Positions 46,319 to 55,546 of a stretch of DNA of 64,000 nucleotides are shown in pieces. The notes below the pieces were generated by a model. That model was not told the DNA's origin. It was given only the letters and a program-made list of their open reading frames with translations, and made no database searches. This DNA comes from Candidatus Methanomethylophilaceae archaeon. GTDB taxonomy: Archaea; Thermoplasmatota; Thermoplasmata; Methanomassiliicoccales; Methanomethylophilaceae. The position numbers and the translations under genes are program-made. The stretch's first letter is position 1. Every line of letters begins with the position of its first letter. The stretch is from NCBI GenBank assembly GCA_023230065.1, contig JALNYB010000001.1:1-64000 (forward strand), given 5' to 3'.

Positions 46319-47143
46319 TTATTCCTCTTTTTCATTTTTTACAGTTTTTTCTGAGAACTTATAGATGTTCACTCTTTCTTTGAAAAGAACGCGGCCGTTG
46401 TATTCGTATCCGTCTGATTTCCTTTCTGCTATCATACCATTCTTAGATTCATCATCGGTGGGTATGACATCGACGATTCTCTGATGCAATGTGTTTAATT
46501 TATCGTATTTGAAAGGACCTATGAAAACGCCGCAGTCGGTAAGGATATTCTCCATATCGACACCGTATGCTTCAAATGAATTCAATACATCTTTTGCCGA
46601 GAAAATATCGATTTTTTCATTCATGCCACTGCAGAGTTTGAAGAAATCCTCTCTCATAGTTGAGAGTTGTTCTAGCATTCCCATAAGTTTTCTGTTTCCC
46701 ATTTCAGAATTTTTATTATTGATGATCTCAAAATATTCTTTGAATTGCTCTTTAGATGTTATACATCCATTCATTTTTGCTTCCATTGTTTCGATTATTG
46801 TCTTAAGTTCTGATATTTCAGACTTCAGAGAATCCACATCTTCGGAGTTTTTAGGAGTATAGACAGGCACATCGGAGGGTGTTATCGGTTTTTCTATCTG
46901 AATCTCTCCCGAGACCATGATGTCCTCTATCATTGGTTCTTCTTCGATCGGTTCTGTTGCCGAAGGTTCATCTGCGATTATCTGGTCTTCAATGATTAAT
47001 GCTTCTTCGATCTGATCTTCTATCGGTATTGTTGTTTTCTGAGGGTTCTGTTGGATCTGTCCTTCGGATGTGCTTCCTGAAGGGCCGCTTGTAAGAAGTT
47101 GTTTGAATCTCATGGTCGCGTTTCCTATTTTTTTGTTGCTCAT
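46319..47143 (-). CDS. GrpE-like protein with long acidic N-terminus
   Basis: The 274-residue protein has an acidic, low-complexity N-terminal part (residues 20-95, rich in IEDQI and EEP words). A coiled-coil region follows at about 100-175. The C-terminal domain resembles the GrpE beta domain: YGVDMENILTDCGVFIGPF, VIPTDDESKNGMIAERKSDG and YEYNGRVLFKERVNIYKF follow the order of the GrpE signature. GrpE is the nucleotide exchange factor for DnaK. It overlaps the GTPase gene by four bases (ATGA) and precedes the short Hsp70, its likely partner. The acidic tail is not a normal GrpE feature. Confidence 0.75.
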   Translation of the reverse strand: MSNKKIGNATMRFKQLLTSGPSGSTSEGQIQQNPQKTTIPIEDQIEEALIIEDQIIADEPSATEPIEEEPMIEDIMVSGEIQIEKPITPSDVPVYTPKNSEDVDSLKSEISELKTIIETMEAKMNGCITSKEQFKEYFEIINNKNSEMGNRKLMGMLEQLSTMREDFFKLCSGMNEKIDIFSAKDVLNSFEAYGVDMENILTDCGVFIGPFKYDKLNTLHQRIVDVIPTDDESKNGMIAERKSDGYEYNGRVLFKERVNIYKFSEKTVKNEKEE

Positions 47144-48390
47144 TTCGTCATACCTCCGAAGTTATCGCAATTAAGCAACCAGATGAACGGATCCTCTACT
47201 CTCATAGGAGATATTCCTCTGGCAAGTACGCTTCCCACAGGGTTGCTTCCGAGAGAAGACACTGCAAAATAGCAATACTGTTCGAATTCTTTTATAGTCT
47301 GTATGAAATCATTGGATACTGCTCTGCGCATGTATTCTTCGATCTCAACGCTGATTTGTTCGAAATTGGCTTCATCATACTTTCCATATTCACGTTCGAT
47401 GTTCAGAGAGGAGTTCAATCCGAATAGGATTTTTGCTTCTTCTTCATTCTCAGGTGATTTCATGAGCACATCGCTCTTCGTCAGGACGACGGCCAACGGG
47501 ATCTTTATTTGATTTCTTATCTTGATCTTGTTATTGGTGCGGATGATGTTTGATATATTGGCAAGCATATCTGCAACATTAGGTCCCGTGCTGGGTTTGT
47601 TGTCCATATGTATTCTCGTATTGATGTACGGAATCTGCAACGGGTCTACAAGGAATACGATACCGGATGCACGTGAGATAAACGAATTCAGATTCAGTCC
47701 CATCATTTTGCTTGTTGAATCGAGGTCTTCTCCTGCAGTATCAAAGAATGCTAAGGTGTACACTTTGGGTGCATCTCCTTCTAGGAATCTCAGATAATAG
47801 ATCATGGGTTCTCTTGATTCTTTGCTGTCCTCATATGATAACGTAGGTTGAAGTTTTCTTCCTTCCTCGAATAATCTTTTGTAGTATACTCCACGATATT
47901 TAAGGGTGGTCCTGTCTGTTGCGGGGCTCATGGTGGCTCCGAATTCGGGCGAGAATGAATTTTTTAACTGATTGATCAATACTGCGATATAATGGCTTTT
48001 TCCGACTCCTTTTGGACCTAATACAACGAATACTGTGCTCCCCTCGTCTTCAGCTCCCTGAGGTATAGGATTGTGACACACAGGACAGAGTCTTTTGTAA
48101 GCAGATCTGTTGCATATGTCGCATATTCCTGAGGAATTACGTACGATATGGTGTTTTGTTGTTATGGGGTCCTCTCCTAGAGGGTCCTTTCCAAGAAATA
48201 TAGTGTTCTCGATATCTATCTCTTCATCATCTTTTCCACAGCTGTATTTTAATTTGTCCTTTTCGGAAAGACTTCTGAGGAACATTTTCGTACACGCGGG
48301 ATTCGTACACTCGTAGTGTATCTTCTTCAAATCAATTGAACTGAAACAGAACGGACATGTATACTCTAGATTTTCATCTTTTTTTGCCAT
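47140..48390 (-). CDS. Zinc-ribbon GTPase of the chaperone operon (TRAFAC-like)
   Basis: The 416-residue protein starts with Cys pairs (YTCPFCFSS, CTNPAC) and has a second ribbon near 90-106 (CDICNRS, LCPVCHNP). The GTPase domain has the P-loop GPKGVGKS at 125-132, G3 DTAGED at 217-222 and G4 TKSD at 304-307. It lacks membrane segments, unlike the related GTPase at 41275. ATG 48390 is chosen because GGTGA lies five bases before it and the upstream gene stops four bases away; a longer frame to 48450 would overlap that gene. The complete motifs suggest an active GTPase. Confidence 0.82.
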   Translation of the reverse strand: MAKKDENLEYTCPFCFSSIDLKKIHYECTNPACTKMFLRSLSEKDKLKYSCGKDDEEIDIENTIFLGKDPLGEDPITTKHHIVRNSSGICDICNRSAYKRLCPVCHNPIPQGAEDEGSTVFVVLGPKGVGKSHYIAVLINQLKNSFSPEFGATMSPATDRTTLKYRGVYYKRLFEEGRKLQPTLSYEDSKESREPMIYYLRFLEGDAPKVYTLAFFDTAGEDLDSTSKMMGLNLNSFISRASGIVFLVDPLQIPYINTRIHMDNKPSTGPNVADMLANISNIIRTNNKIKIRNQIKIPLAVVLTKSDVLMKSPENEEEAKILFGLNSSLNIEREYGKYDEANFEQISVEIEEYMRRAVSNDFIQTIKEFEQYCYFAVSSLGSNPVGSVLARGISPMRVEDPFIWLLNCDNFGGMTK

Positions 48391-48394
48391 TGGA

Positions 48395-51300
48395 TCACCT
48401 ATCCTTGTATATCGGGTGTATGAATCTGAAAAGGTGGTAATCATCTTCATTCGTGAAGAACATTCTTATCTTGCTGAGGTCGATCTTCGGTTTTGTGTGG
48501 AATGTTATCAATGCTTTTCCTGCAGATAGTGCAATGGGTCCGTTGGATGTCCAAACGGATTCTCCATCCCAGATCTTGAGTGGAATTCCTTCATTCACAC
48601 AAATGGCTGTCATCTGAGGTAATTCTTTGACAGTGTAATCGGCATCGATGCTGATCAAGACTTTTGATTCTGTTTTTGTTGATTTATCCAAGGACATAGT
48701 GTACTTTACTTTGGTGCATGATCCAGAATAAACATCAATGCTCATTCCGCGAGAATTCATCTTATCTCCAGATACATCATAGACGGCATATAGGGTGACA
48801 ACTCTTTTTTTGGAGTTGCCCATCGAGATCCTGATCATTTTATCAGTATTGTAAGCATTGCGGCTCACAGTTATCTTTTCGGCATTGACATCATCCGGAC
48901 CTAATGCGGGGGACGAATCTTTTACAACTATTATGGCAGATTCGGCGTCAGTAGGCCAGTTCATGGTTAGGTCGCAGTCTTTTCCGCTGAGTCTTTTCTC
49001 AACGTCCCTGAATGGTTTCAGGTTAGCGACCATGATATCTTTTCCTCTGATGGCGATCTTGCCTGCAGGTATCATAGGATAGATGTATTGGACTGCTCCA
49101 TCGGACAGCATGAATTTCATACCGTCATCGTAGACTTCTATGGGTTTTATCTCTGTCATCCATGAGTTTAGATCAGACACTGGGATGTTGCGTCCGAACA
49201 TGGTGACCTTTTTAGGTGATGAGTATAGAACAACTTTCTCTTTGCTTTTCCATTTTGCAGTGTAGGAGCCGTCGGTTTTGTTCCATCTAATCTCCATGTC
49301 TCTGATGGGTTCAGGATATTTTACGGTTGTACATGAAAATGCAGAGCCCATGGATCTTTCAGTCTTGTTCTTTCCTTTGTATTCGGCTACGAACAGATAA
49401 TGGTATTTTATGTCGCCTTTGAGCCCATAATCATCTATTGTAGTGGATCCATCTTGGGGAGTGATCTCCAATTCTTCGCCGGTACCAGCTTCAGTGGTGC
49501 CTTCTTTTCTCCAGATGCGTACTCTTGTGCAACCTTTAGGTTTTTCATAATTGATTTTGAGTCCACCCTGCATTTGTTCGATAGTAACATTCTCGACCTC
49601 AACGAACACGATAGCTGGGCCGCAGTTGGCCGATTCTCTTGATAGGATACCCCAACGTTTGGAATATACGGAATAATAGTAATCAATACCAGGTTCTGCC
49701 GTCTTGTCCAAGAATACGCTTCCAGGAAGTTCTGTTAGAGGTATTGTTTCCTCATTCACAGCAGGGAGTTTATCTTGTTCCCTGTAAACGCAGAATGTCA
49801 TTCCGTTTCTGTTCTCAGGTATTGCGTATTTCAACAGTATTTTTCCGTCACGTACTTGTAAAGATGCATCTGCAGGTGATTCGGGTGGGAATTGAGATAG
49901 TTTGGATCTGGCCACAGGATGGTCTGGACATCTTTCTGCCGCGGATACGTAAATGGCCATGATCTTTTGTCTGTCTTCGGTGGATTCTGCTTCTTTGCAG
50001 AGTTTTTCTGCATCATTGATCCTTTGTAAAGAATCTGTATATTTCTTCTTGAGTTCGAAATTATTATCGAATAATTTAGGGAAATCCACAAGTGTATTAT
50101 CACAGCATTCTTTTGTTTCGCAATATTTTTTGTATTTATAGGTTTGCTCGATATTTTTTATGGCTTTATCATATTTCAGAGAGACATTTCTGAGGTCTTG
50201 ATTTAGACTGTCGATGTTGGGATATGTTGCATAGACTTTTTTGATATTTTTCAGATCTTCATCAGCTTTGTTTACAAAGCCTGCTTCCAGATTTTCCTTG
50301 AATCTCTTTTCTAGTTCTTGGGCTTTTTTTAGTCCACTTTGGAAATCGAAACCGCATTTGATACATGCACTATTGCCTGATGATTGTTCAGTATTACATT
50401 GAGGACATTTTGTTCTGATGCTGAAACCACATATGCTACAGCATATTGCATTTCCATTTGCTTCTACTAATCCGCTGCAGTTCGGGCAGATAATAAGTTT
50501 GCTTTCTTTTGTTGAGAAGTTTGCGATGAATTTTTTCTTTACACAAAATTCTTCCAAGATTGCAATGGCCATGTCTTTGTCTACATTCGTGTTTTTGAGG
50601 AACATATTCAGGATATTATCGATATATTCCCTGGTGAATGGTTGGCTGTAGTCCTCTTCCATCATTTGCATTGCGGGAGCTAAGGCTTTTTTGCATTTTC
50701 CATATTTGATAAGGCTTGAAAGATCCGTATCTGCAGATAACATGATTTTAAGTGCCCTTAATGACTGTATATACGAGTCCTGATCGGGTAGGATCTCACG
50801 TCTGACGCTGCTGACCCTTTTTTCACAGACATCGAACGCTGATCTGATTTCTGTGAACGAACTTCCATCTCTGAGAGGATTGAGTTTTATTTCAAGATCT
50901 GGATTTTGAATGATCCTGTTAAGAAGTTCCATCGGGGTGTCTGTGTCAACTTCTCTGATACCTTTGTATGTTGAATTGATTTTCTCGTTGACAACCGGAG
51001 GTACAGATGTTTTCTTGATACCCGCGATGGCAATAAGATCCTCTTTTGTGATTCCATCCCATTGGATTTTCTTTACAAGACTGTCGGCGGTTCCTGGGAG
51101 CAATACCCTGGAACCGTCGTGTAATATGATAGAATCCTTGTTGAGTTTTGATGCTTTTGCCTTTAGTTGTTTGCGGCCTTCGTCGAACTCTTTGGATCTT
51201 AAAATCGGGTCCTTCATGACCTTGCGCATATCGGGTACCATCTTGTAGTATGCGCGGATCTGGAACCGGCGTTCCAGATCGTTCTGTTTATCTCCACTGT

Positions 51301-51430
51301 CTTTTTCCCACTTTTTTTCTTTTGTTGCTATCTTTTTTTCGATAGCTTCGTAAGTGTAGGTGTTCTCCTTCATCGGATTCAATCCGATAAGGCGACAGTA
51401 GTTCTCTCTGTCATTGGGTGGCACTGACAT
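48395..51430 (-). CDS. Large J-like, double zinc-ribbon, FN3-like protein
   Basis: The 1011-residue protein opens with a region shaped like a J domain: ENYCRLIGLNP for helix I, YEAIEKKIATKEKKW for helix II and FQIRAYYKMVPDMRKVMKDP for helix III. The HPD tripeptide essential for stimulating Hsp70 is absent (KKWEKD stands there). Residues 315-359 form a double zinc ribbon with four CxxC pairs. A helical, Lys-rich segment covers 365-510. From about 520 on, beta-rich repeats resemble fibronectin type III domains. It may be a scaffold joining Hsp70 to a target; that is inference. GAGGTGA directly before ATG 51430 fits better with GTG 51424. Confidence 0.7.
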   Translation of the reverse strand: MSVPPNDRENYCRLIGLNPMKENTYTYEAIEKKIATKEKKWEKDSGDKQNDLERRFQIRAYYKMVPDMRKVMKDPILRSKEFDEGRKQLKAKASKLNKDSIILHDGSRVLLPGTADSLVKKIQWDGITKEDLIAIAGIKKTSVPPVVNEKINSTYKGIREVDTDTPMELLNRIIQNPDLEIKLNPLRDGSSFTEIRSAFDVCEKRVSSVRREILPDQDSYIQSLRALKIMLSADTDLSSLIKYGKCKKALAPAMQMMEEDYSQPFTREYIDNILNMFLKNTNVDKDMAIAILEEFCVKKKFIANFSTKESKLIICPNCSGLVEANGNAICCSICGFSIRTKCPQCNTEQSSGNSACIKCGFDFQSGLKKAQELEKRFKENLEAGFVNKADEDLKNIKKVYATYPNIDSLNQDLRNVSLKYDKAIKNIEQTYKYKKYCETKECCDNTLVDFPKLFDNNFELKKKYTDSLQRINDAEKLCKEAESTEDRQKIMAIYVSAAERCPDHPVARSKLSQFPPESPADASLQVRDGKILLKYAIPENRNGMTFCVYREQDKLPAVNEETIPLTELPGSVFLDKTAEPGIDYYYSVYSKRWGILSRESANCGPAIVFVEVENVTIEQMQGGLKINYEKPKGCTRVRIWRKEGTTEAGTGEELEITPQDGSTTIDDYGLKGDIKYHYLFVAEYKGKNKTERSMGSAFSCTTVKYPEPIRDMEIRWNKTDGSYTAKWKSKEKVVLYSSPKKVTMFGRNIPVSDLNSWMTEIKPIEVYDDGMKFMLSDGAVQYIYPMIPAGKIAIRGKDIMVANLKPFRDVEKRLSGKDCDLTMNWPTDAESAIIVVKDSSPALGPDDVNAEKITVSRNAYNTDKMIRISMGNSKKRVVTLYAVYDVSGDKMNSRGMSIDVYSGSCTKVKYTMSLDKSTKTESKVLISIDADYTVKELPQMTAICVNEGIPLKIWDGESVWTSNGPIALSAGKALITFHTKPKIDLSKIRMFFTNEDDYHLFRFIHPIYKDR

Positions 51431-51442
51431 TCACCTCACAGA

Positions 51443-53506
51443 TCAGTTCTTGATTCTAGGTCTTTCTTCTGAACTCTCGCGCATTCCCATTGAACCGGAA
51501 TTGATCGCAGTTGCTATTGTGCTGAATGTTGTTCCCATTCCGTCGAGGGTTGTAAACATGGCGCCCTCTTCTACTGTTGCGATCTGTCTGAGGAATGATG
51601 TATCTGCATCTGCGAATCCTATAGCTACTGTTGCGATCCTGGCGTTTTTGAGAGCTATGGCTTCGCTTACAGCGAAGTCTCTTTTTCCCCAGATGCCGTC
51701 AGTGAGAACAATGACCATTTTTGCACCTGTTTTTCCGGAGAGCATCATCTGAGCAGTTCCTAACGGACTTCCGTCGGTACCTCTTCCCAATATGTTGACC
51801 TTTAATTCTTCAAGGGAATCTATGATATTATTGGTGTCAGGTGTCATATCTTTAAGGATTTTGACTTTATCGCCGAATCCAACAAGTCCAAATTTGGTAT
51901 TTTCGTCAGCGACGCTGTTTATGAAATCTTTTATTGAGGTTTTGACATCATCAAGCGAGATTTTCATACTTCTTGAGAGATCAACACAGATGACTATATT
52001 CTTGGAGATGGGCACATCAGAAGGCATGCTTCCTGGCACGTCATTCATCCACGAGATATCCTCTGGAAGTTCTTCAGAGTTTACTTCCAGTTGTTCTCCG
52101 TCTTGATATGCAGATACCTGAACAACTCCATTTTCGTCATATGTGTATCCAATGTCTATTGTGGCGCCGTTTCCGTTGTTGAAGAAGCCTGTAATGACAA
52201 CTTTTGCCAGTACATAACAGTCCAGAGGGACTTTGCTTTCTCCTTGAAGCGTGTAGACCTCAATCTTATCAGTCATGTTACCCTCGCTGATCTTGAAAGA
52301 TTTCTTGCATGTAGTTGGAACTTTTGAGTTCCTTTTTATCATGATTTCATTGATGTATTTTTTTCCATCAATACTGACTGATAGTGCACCTAAGCTATGT
52401 GCAGTAACATCTGTGATCTGTGCTTCTCTGAGTCCAGTGTTGTTGCTGCAATACAGTTCTGATGTGATTGCCGCTCCCTTTGCGACTGCAAGATCTGTAT
52501 CTTCATGAGATACGACTTTTATTCCCGAGAGTTTCTCAAGGAATTCAGATATTTGAGGCATTCTCGTGGATCCGCCGACAAGAAGTATCTCATCGAGTTC
52601 AGACCATTGCATATTGAGATCTGATAGAAGTTTTAAGCAGACATCTTTTGTTGCGTTGAGCAGGAATTGTGTTTTCGTATCGAATTGTTCACGTGTGAGT
52701 GTGTATTTACCAACGTTACCGTCATATTTGACTTGAATAGGAACGCTTCCTGTTTTAGTTAGTACTCTTTTGTAATTTTCAGCTGCGACTATAAGTTCAT
52801 TTTTTGCAGATTCATTATCTCTGGGATCTACACCGAATTCATCCACGAACTGTTCGCAGACATATTTTACAATAGCTGCGTCCCAGTCTTTTCCTCCGAG
52901 AATGTGGTCTCCGTCTGTTCCGATTACTTGAATGTTACCTTTGTTGATCTTTACAATAGTAGTATCGAAGGTCCCTCCACCAAGGTCATAGACCATGACG
53001 GTTTTATTAGTGGTGTGGTTGTATCCATAAGAGATTGCAGCTGCGGTCGGTTCATTAATGATTTTTATGACTTTTACGCCACAAGATTCTCCTGCACGAA
53101 TTGTTGCTGTTCTTTGGAAATCGTTGAAATAGGCAGGTACTGTGATAACGACTTCAGTGATTTTTTCTTTGAGTTGTGCTTCCGCATCAGAAATAAGTTG
53201 TTTAAGGAGCATTCCAGACAGTTCTTCTGCCGTGTATACTTTTCCGTTTGCTTCTACGGTGAAACTGTTGTCACCCATTCCGCGTTTAAATGAAGCTGCG
53301 ATGATACCAACACCGCCGGCCTGCATGTCTTTCGCGTCTTCTCCTATCATAATCTCATTATTCTCTAGGAAACAAATGACAGATGGAGTCAGTTCTTTGC
53401 CGAAGCTGTTGTTTACAACTTCTGCTTTTGAAGAGGTCCTATCATATTTTGCAACTGTAGAGTACGTTGTTCCGAGGTCTATTCCTACCTTCATTTCCCA
53501 TCCCAT
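51443..53506 (-). CDS. Hsp70 fused to a von Willebrand factor A domain
   Basis: Residues 1 to about 385 form an Hsp70 ATPase domain (VGIDLGTTYSTVAKY, VMVYDLGGGTFDTTI, ILLVGGSTRMPQI). Residues 385-495 form a substrate-binding beta domain. Instead of the alpha-helical lid there is a vWA domain at 502-670, with an intact MIDAS: D509-L-S511-R-S513, T577 in GRGTDGSP and D603 in LTDG. vWA domains bind protein partners through a metal ion. This fusion is not a known housekeeping chaperone. The TATA box at 53525-53532 is about 23 bp from the ATG, so the mRNA is probably leaderless. It leads a five-gene operon. Confidence 0.9.
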   Translation of the reverse strand: MGWEMKVGIDLGTTYSTVAKYDRTSSKAEVVNNSFGKELTPSVICFLENNEIMIGEDAKDMQAGGVGIIAASFKRGMGDNSFTVEANGKVYTAEELSGMLLKQLISDAEAQLKEKITEVVITVPAYFNDFQRTATIRAGESCGVKVIKIINEPTAAAISYGYNHTTNKTVMVYDLGGGTFDTTIVKINKGNIQVIGTDGDHILGGKDWDAAIVKYVCEQFVDEFGVDPRDNESAKNELIVAAENYKRVLTKTGSVPIQVKYDGNVGKYTLTREQFDTKTQFLLNATKDVCLKLLSDLNMQWSELDEILLVGGSTRMPQISEFLEKLSGIKVVSHEDTDLAVAKGAAITSELYCSNNTGLREAQITDVTAHSLGALSVSIDGKKYINEIMIKRNSKVPTTCKKSFKISEGNMTDKIEVYTLQGESKVPLDCYVLAKVVITGFFNNGNGATIDIGYTYDENGVVQVSAYQDGEQLEVNSEELPEDISWMNDVPGSMPSDVPISKNIVICVDLSRSMKISLDDVKTSIKDFINSVADENTKFGLVGFGDKVKILKDMTPDTNNIIDSLEELKVNILGRGTDGSPLGTAQMMLSGKTGAKMVIVLTDGIWGKRDFAVSEAIALKNARIATVAIGFADADTSFLRQIATVEEGAMFTTLDGMGTTFSTIATAINSGSMGMRESSEERPRIKN

Positions 53507-53524
53507 TGCGTATAGCTATTATCT

Positions 53525-53532
53525 GTATAAAA
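53525..53532 (-). promoter_or_regulatory. TATA box of the Hsp70-vWA operon
   Basis: On the minus strand TTTTATAC lies about 23 bp before the first codon. It is followed upstream by the palindrome at 53548-53562. Confidence 0.55.
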
Positions 53533-53547
53533 TACGTTGGAAATTGT

Positions 53548-53623
53548 CTACGAATTTCGTAGTCAGTCTTTCGTTTTAAAAACAGATATTATTTTTGAAA
53601 TAGTTGTGTTACGAATTTCGTAG
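53548..53623. promoter_or_regulatory. Two copies of a palindrome upstream of the Hsp70-vWA operon
   Basis: The 13-base word TACGAATTTCGTA occurs twice, at 53549-53561 and 53610-53622. It is a 6-1-6 inverted repeat, and the first copy extends to 7-1-7 with C and G at the ends. The copies are 61 bp apart, and the first sits about 16 bp upstream of the TATA box. Such a pair is typical of a dimeric repressor or activator. No regulator gene adjoins; which protein binds is unknown. Confidence 0.6.
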
Positions 53624-53644
53624 AGACATGGCCAGCAGTAATTT

Positions 53645-55546
53645 TTATGATATTTTTACAGTAGTTTTTGCTGATTCTGTCTTACTTGAAATAGGAAGTC
53701 TTTTGACATTCAAGGCACGAGTGGAATTCAACACGGCTACAACAAGAACGCCGACATCGGCGAAAATTGCGGCCCACATTCCCAAAAGTCCGAAAGTAAT
53801 AAGGAAGAGGACACCGAATTTTACACTTAACGAAAACACGATATTCTCTCTTACGATACTGACTGTTTTTCTCGCGATTAGTATCCCAGTGGCCACCTTC
53901 AAGGGGTTGTCATCCATGATTATTATGTCTGCAGCTTCTATTGCAGCATCGGATCCGAGTCCGCCCATGGCAATGCCAATGTCAGCTCTAGCCAGTGACG
54001 GAGCGTCATTGATGCCATCGCCTACAAAAATAGTTTTTTTATTCACGGTTTGTAGGTTTATGATATCTTCTAATTTTTTGATTTTGTCTTGTGGAAGTAA
54101 TTCAGTATAGGCCATGTCCAATCCGAGTTTCTGAGATACAGTTTGTCCAACGTTATCAGAATCTCCGGTTAGCATGATAATGGTCGTTACACCAGATTTT
54201 CTGAGTTCTTTTATAGCGTATGCGGAATCTTCTTTTATCGTGTCTGACACAACTATGTGTCCTGCATAATCCTTTTCAACGGCTACATGGACATTGGTTC
54301 CCTCATTGCTGTCTGAATGAGAGGATACTATGCCGATTTCTTTCATCAGGATAGAATTTCCGACATGTATAGTTTTTCCGAGAATCACCGAGCGAACTCC
54401 TTTTCCAGGAATGTTAACAGATTCGGCTATATGTGCAGGGTCGATTTCTTTTCCATGACATTCTTTTAAAGACGCGGAGATGGGGTGATCGGAGTAATAC
54501 TCTGCTTTTGCGGCATATTCAATCAATTCTTCTTCTTCTAGTTTTACAGAGTTGATCCGGCTTACTTTGAATTCACCTTTGGTTAGTGTGCCAGTTTTAT
54601 CGAACACTACAGTTTTGGTCGCAGCAAGAGCTTCTAGATAATTACTTCCTTTTACGAGTATACCATTTTTTGAGGAACAGCCGATGCCACAGAAGAAGCC
54701 CAGAGGTATTGATACTACCAGAGCACACGGACACGACACCACAAGGAACATTAGTGCTCTGTAGGTCCAAGTACTTGTTTGGCTAGGATACAAAATACTG
54801 GGGACTATTGCAATGAATATCGCGGCCAATACGACCGCAGGTGTGTAATATTTTGCAAATTTTGTGATGAATTTTTCTGAATTGGATTTTTTAGATGCGG
54901 ATTCTTTGATGAGTTCCAATAATTTCGTTACAGTGGAATTGTCATATGTATTTGTGACCTCAGCTTTTAGTACGCCGTTGAGATTGATGCATCCACTCAT
55001 TATTTCAGATCCCGGTTCTACATATTTGGGTACGGGTTCTCCTGTTAGTGCTTTTGTATCGATATTACTTATTCCTTCGATGATTCTTCCATCTAGAGGA
55101 ATTCTTTCTCCAGGTTTGATAACTATAATATCCCCAATCTGTATATTTTTTGGATCAACTTTTGTTATGTGGCCGTCTCTTTGGAGATTGGCATATTCTG
55201 CTTGGATGTTTACAAGATCGGTGATTGCTTTTTCAGTATCTCCTACGGCACGGTCTTCAAAGAGTTCTCCTATCTGAAAGAATAATAGAACTGCAAGACC
55301 TTCAGGGTATTGTCCGATAAGGAATGTACCGATGGCTGCAACTACCATTAAAAAATTCTCGTCTAAAAAATGTGCTTTGAATAGATTTTCAACAGCCTCT
55401 GTAAAAACGTCATATCCTGCAATTATTATGCCAGAACCAAATATGATCAATAGATAAGTTTCATCTGCGTGTATTATATATTCTGCTATGCAACCTATGA
55501 TGAATAATGCCGCACCGATAATGACCCTTATGGCTTTATTTTCAAT
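53645..55546 (-). CDS. Zinc/cadmium-type P1B-ATPase
   Basis: This heavy-metal exporter has the TGEP motif (ALTGEPVP), the metal-binding CPC in VVSCPCALVVS, the phosphorylation site DKTGTLTKG, an HP site in SDHPISASL and GDGINDAPSLARADIGIAMG. There is no N-terminal HMA domain. SCPCALV with these surroundings fits the Zn/Cd/Pb group. The only standard start in frame is TTG at 55450, but the frame is open to 55546 and encodes another hydrophobic helix (RVIIGAALFIIGCIA) needed for a normal helix MA. An ATT overlapping the ArsR stop, eight bases after GAGGTG, may be the true start. It is coupled to arsR. Confidence 0.88.
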   Translation of the reverse strand: MENKAIRVIIGAALFIIGCIAEYIIHADETYLLIIFGSGIIIAGYDVFTEAVENLFKAHFLDENFLMVVAAIGTFLIGQYPEGLAVLLFFQIGELFEDRAVGDTEKAITDLVNIQAEYANLQRDGHITKVDPKNIQIGDIIVIKPGERIPLDGRIIEGISNIDTKALTGEPVPKYVEPGSEIMSGCINLNGVLKAEVTNTYDNSTVTKLLELIKESASKKSNSEKFITKFAKYYTPAVVLAAIFIAIVPSILYPSQTSTWTYRALMFLVVSCPCALVVSIPLGFFCGIGCSSKNGILVKGSNYLEALAATKTVVFDKTGTLTKGEFKVSRINSVKLEEEELIEYAAKAEYYSDHPISASLKECHGKEIDPAHIAESVNIPGKGVRSVILGKTIHVGNSILMKEIGIVSSHSDSNEGTNVHVAVEKDYAGHIVVSDTIKEDSAYAIKELRKSGVTTIIMLTGDSDNVGQTVSQKLGLDMAYTELLPQDKIKKLEDIINLQTVNKKTIFVGDGINDAPSLARADIGIAMGGLGSDAAIEAADIIIMDDNPLKVATGILIARKTVSIVRENIVFSLSVKFGVLFLITFGLLGMWAAIFADVGVLVVAVLNSTRALNVKRLPISSKTESAKTTVKIS

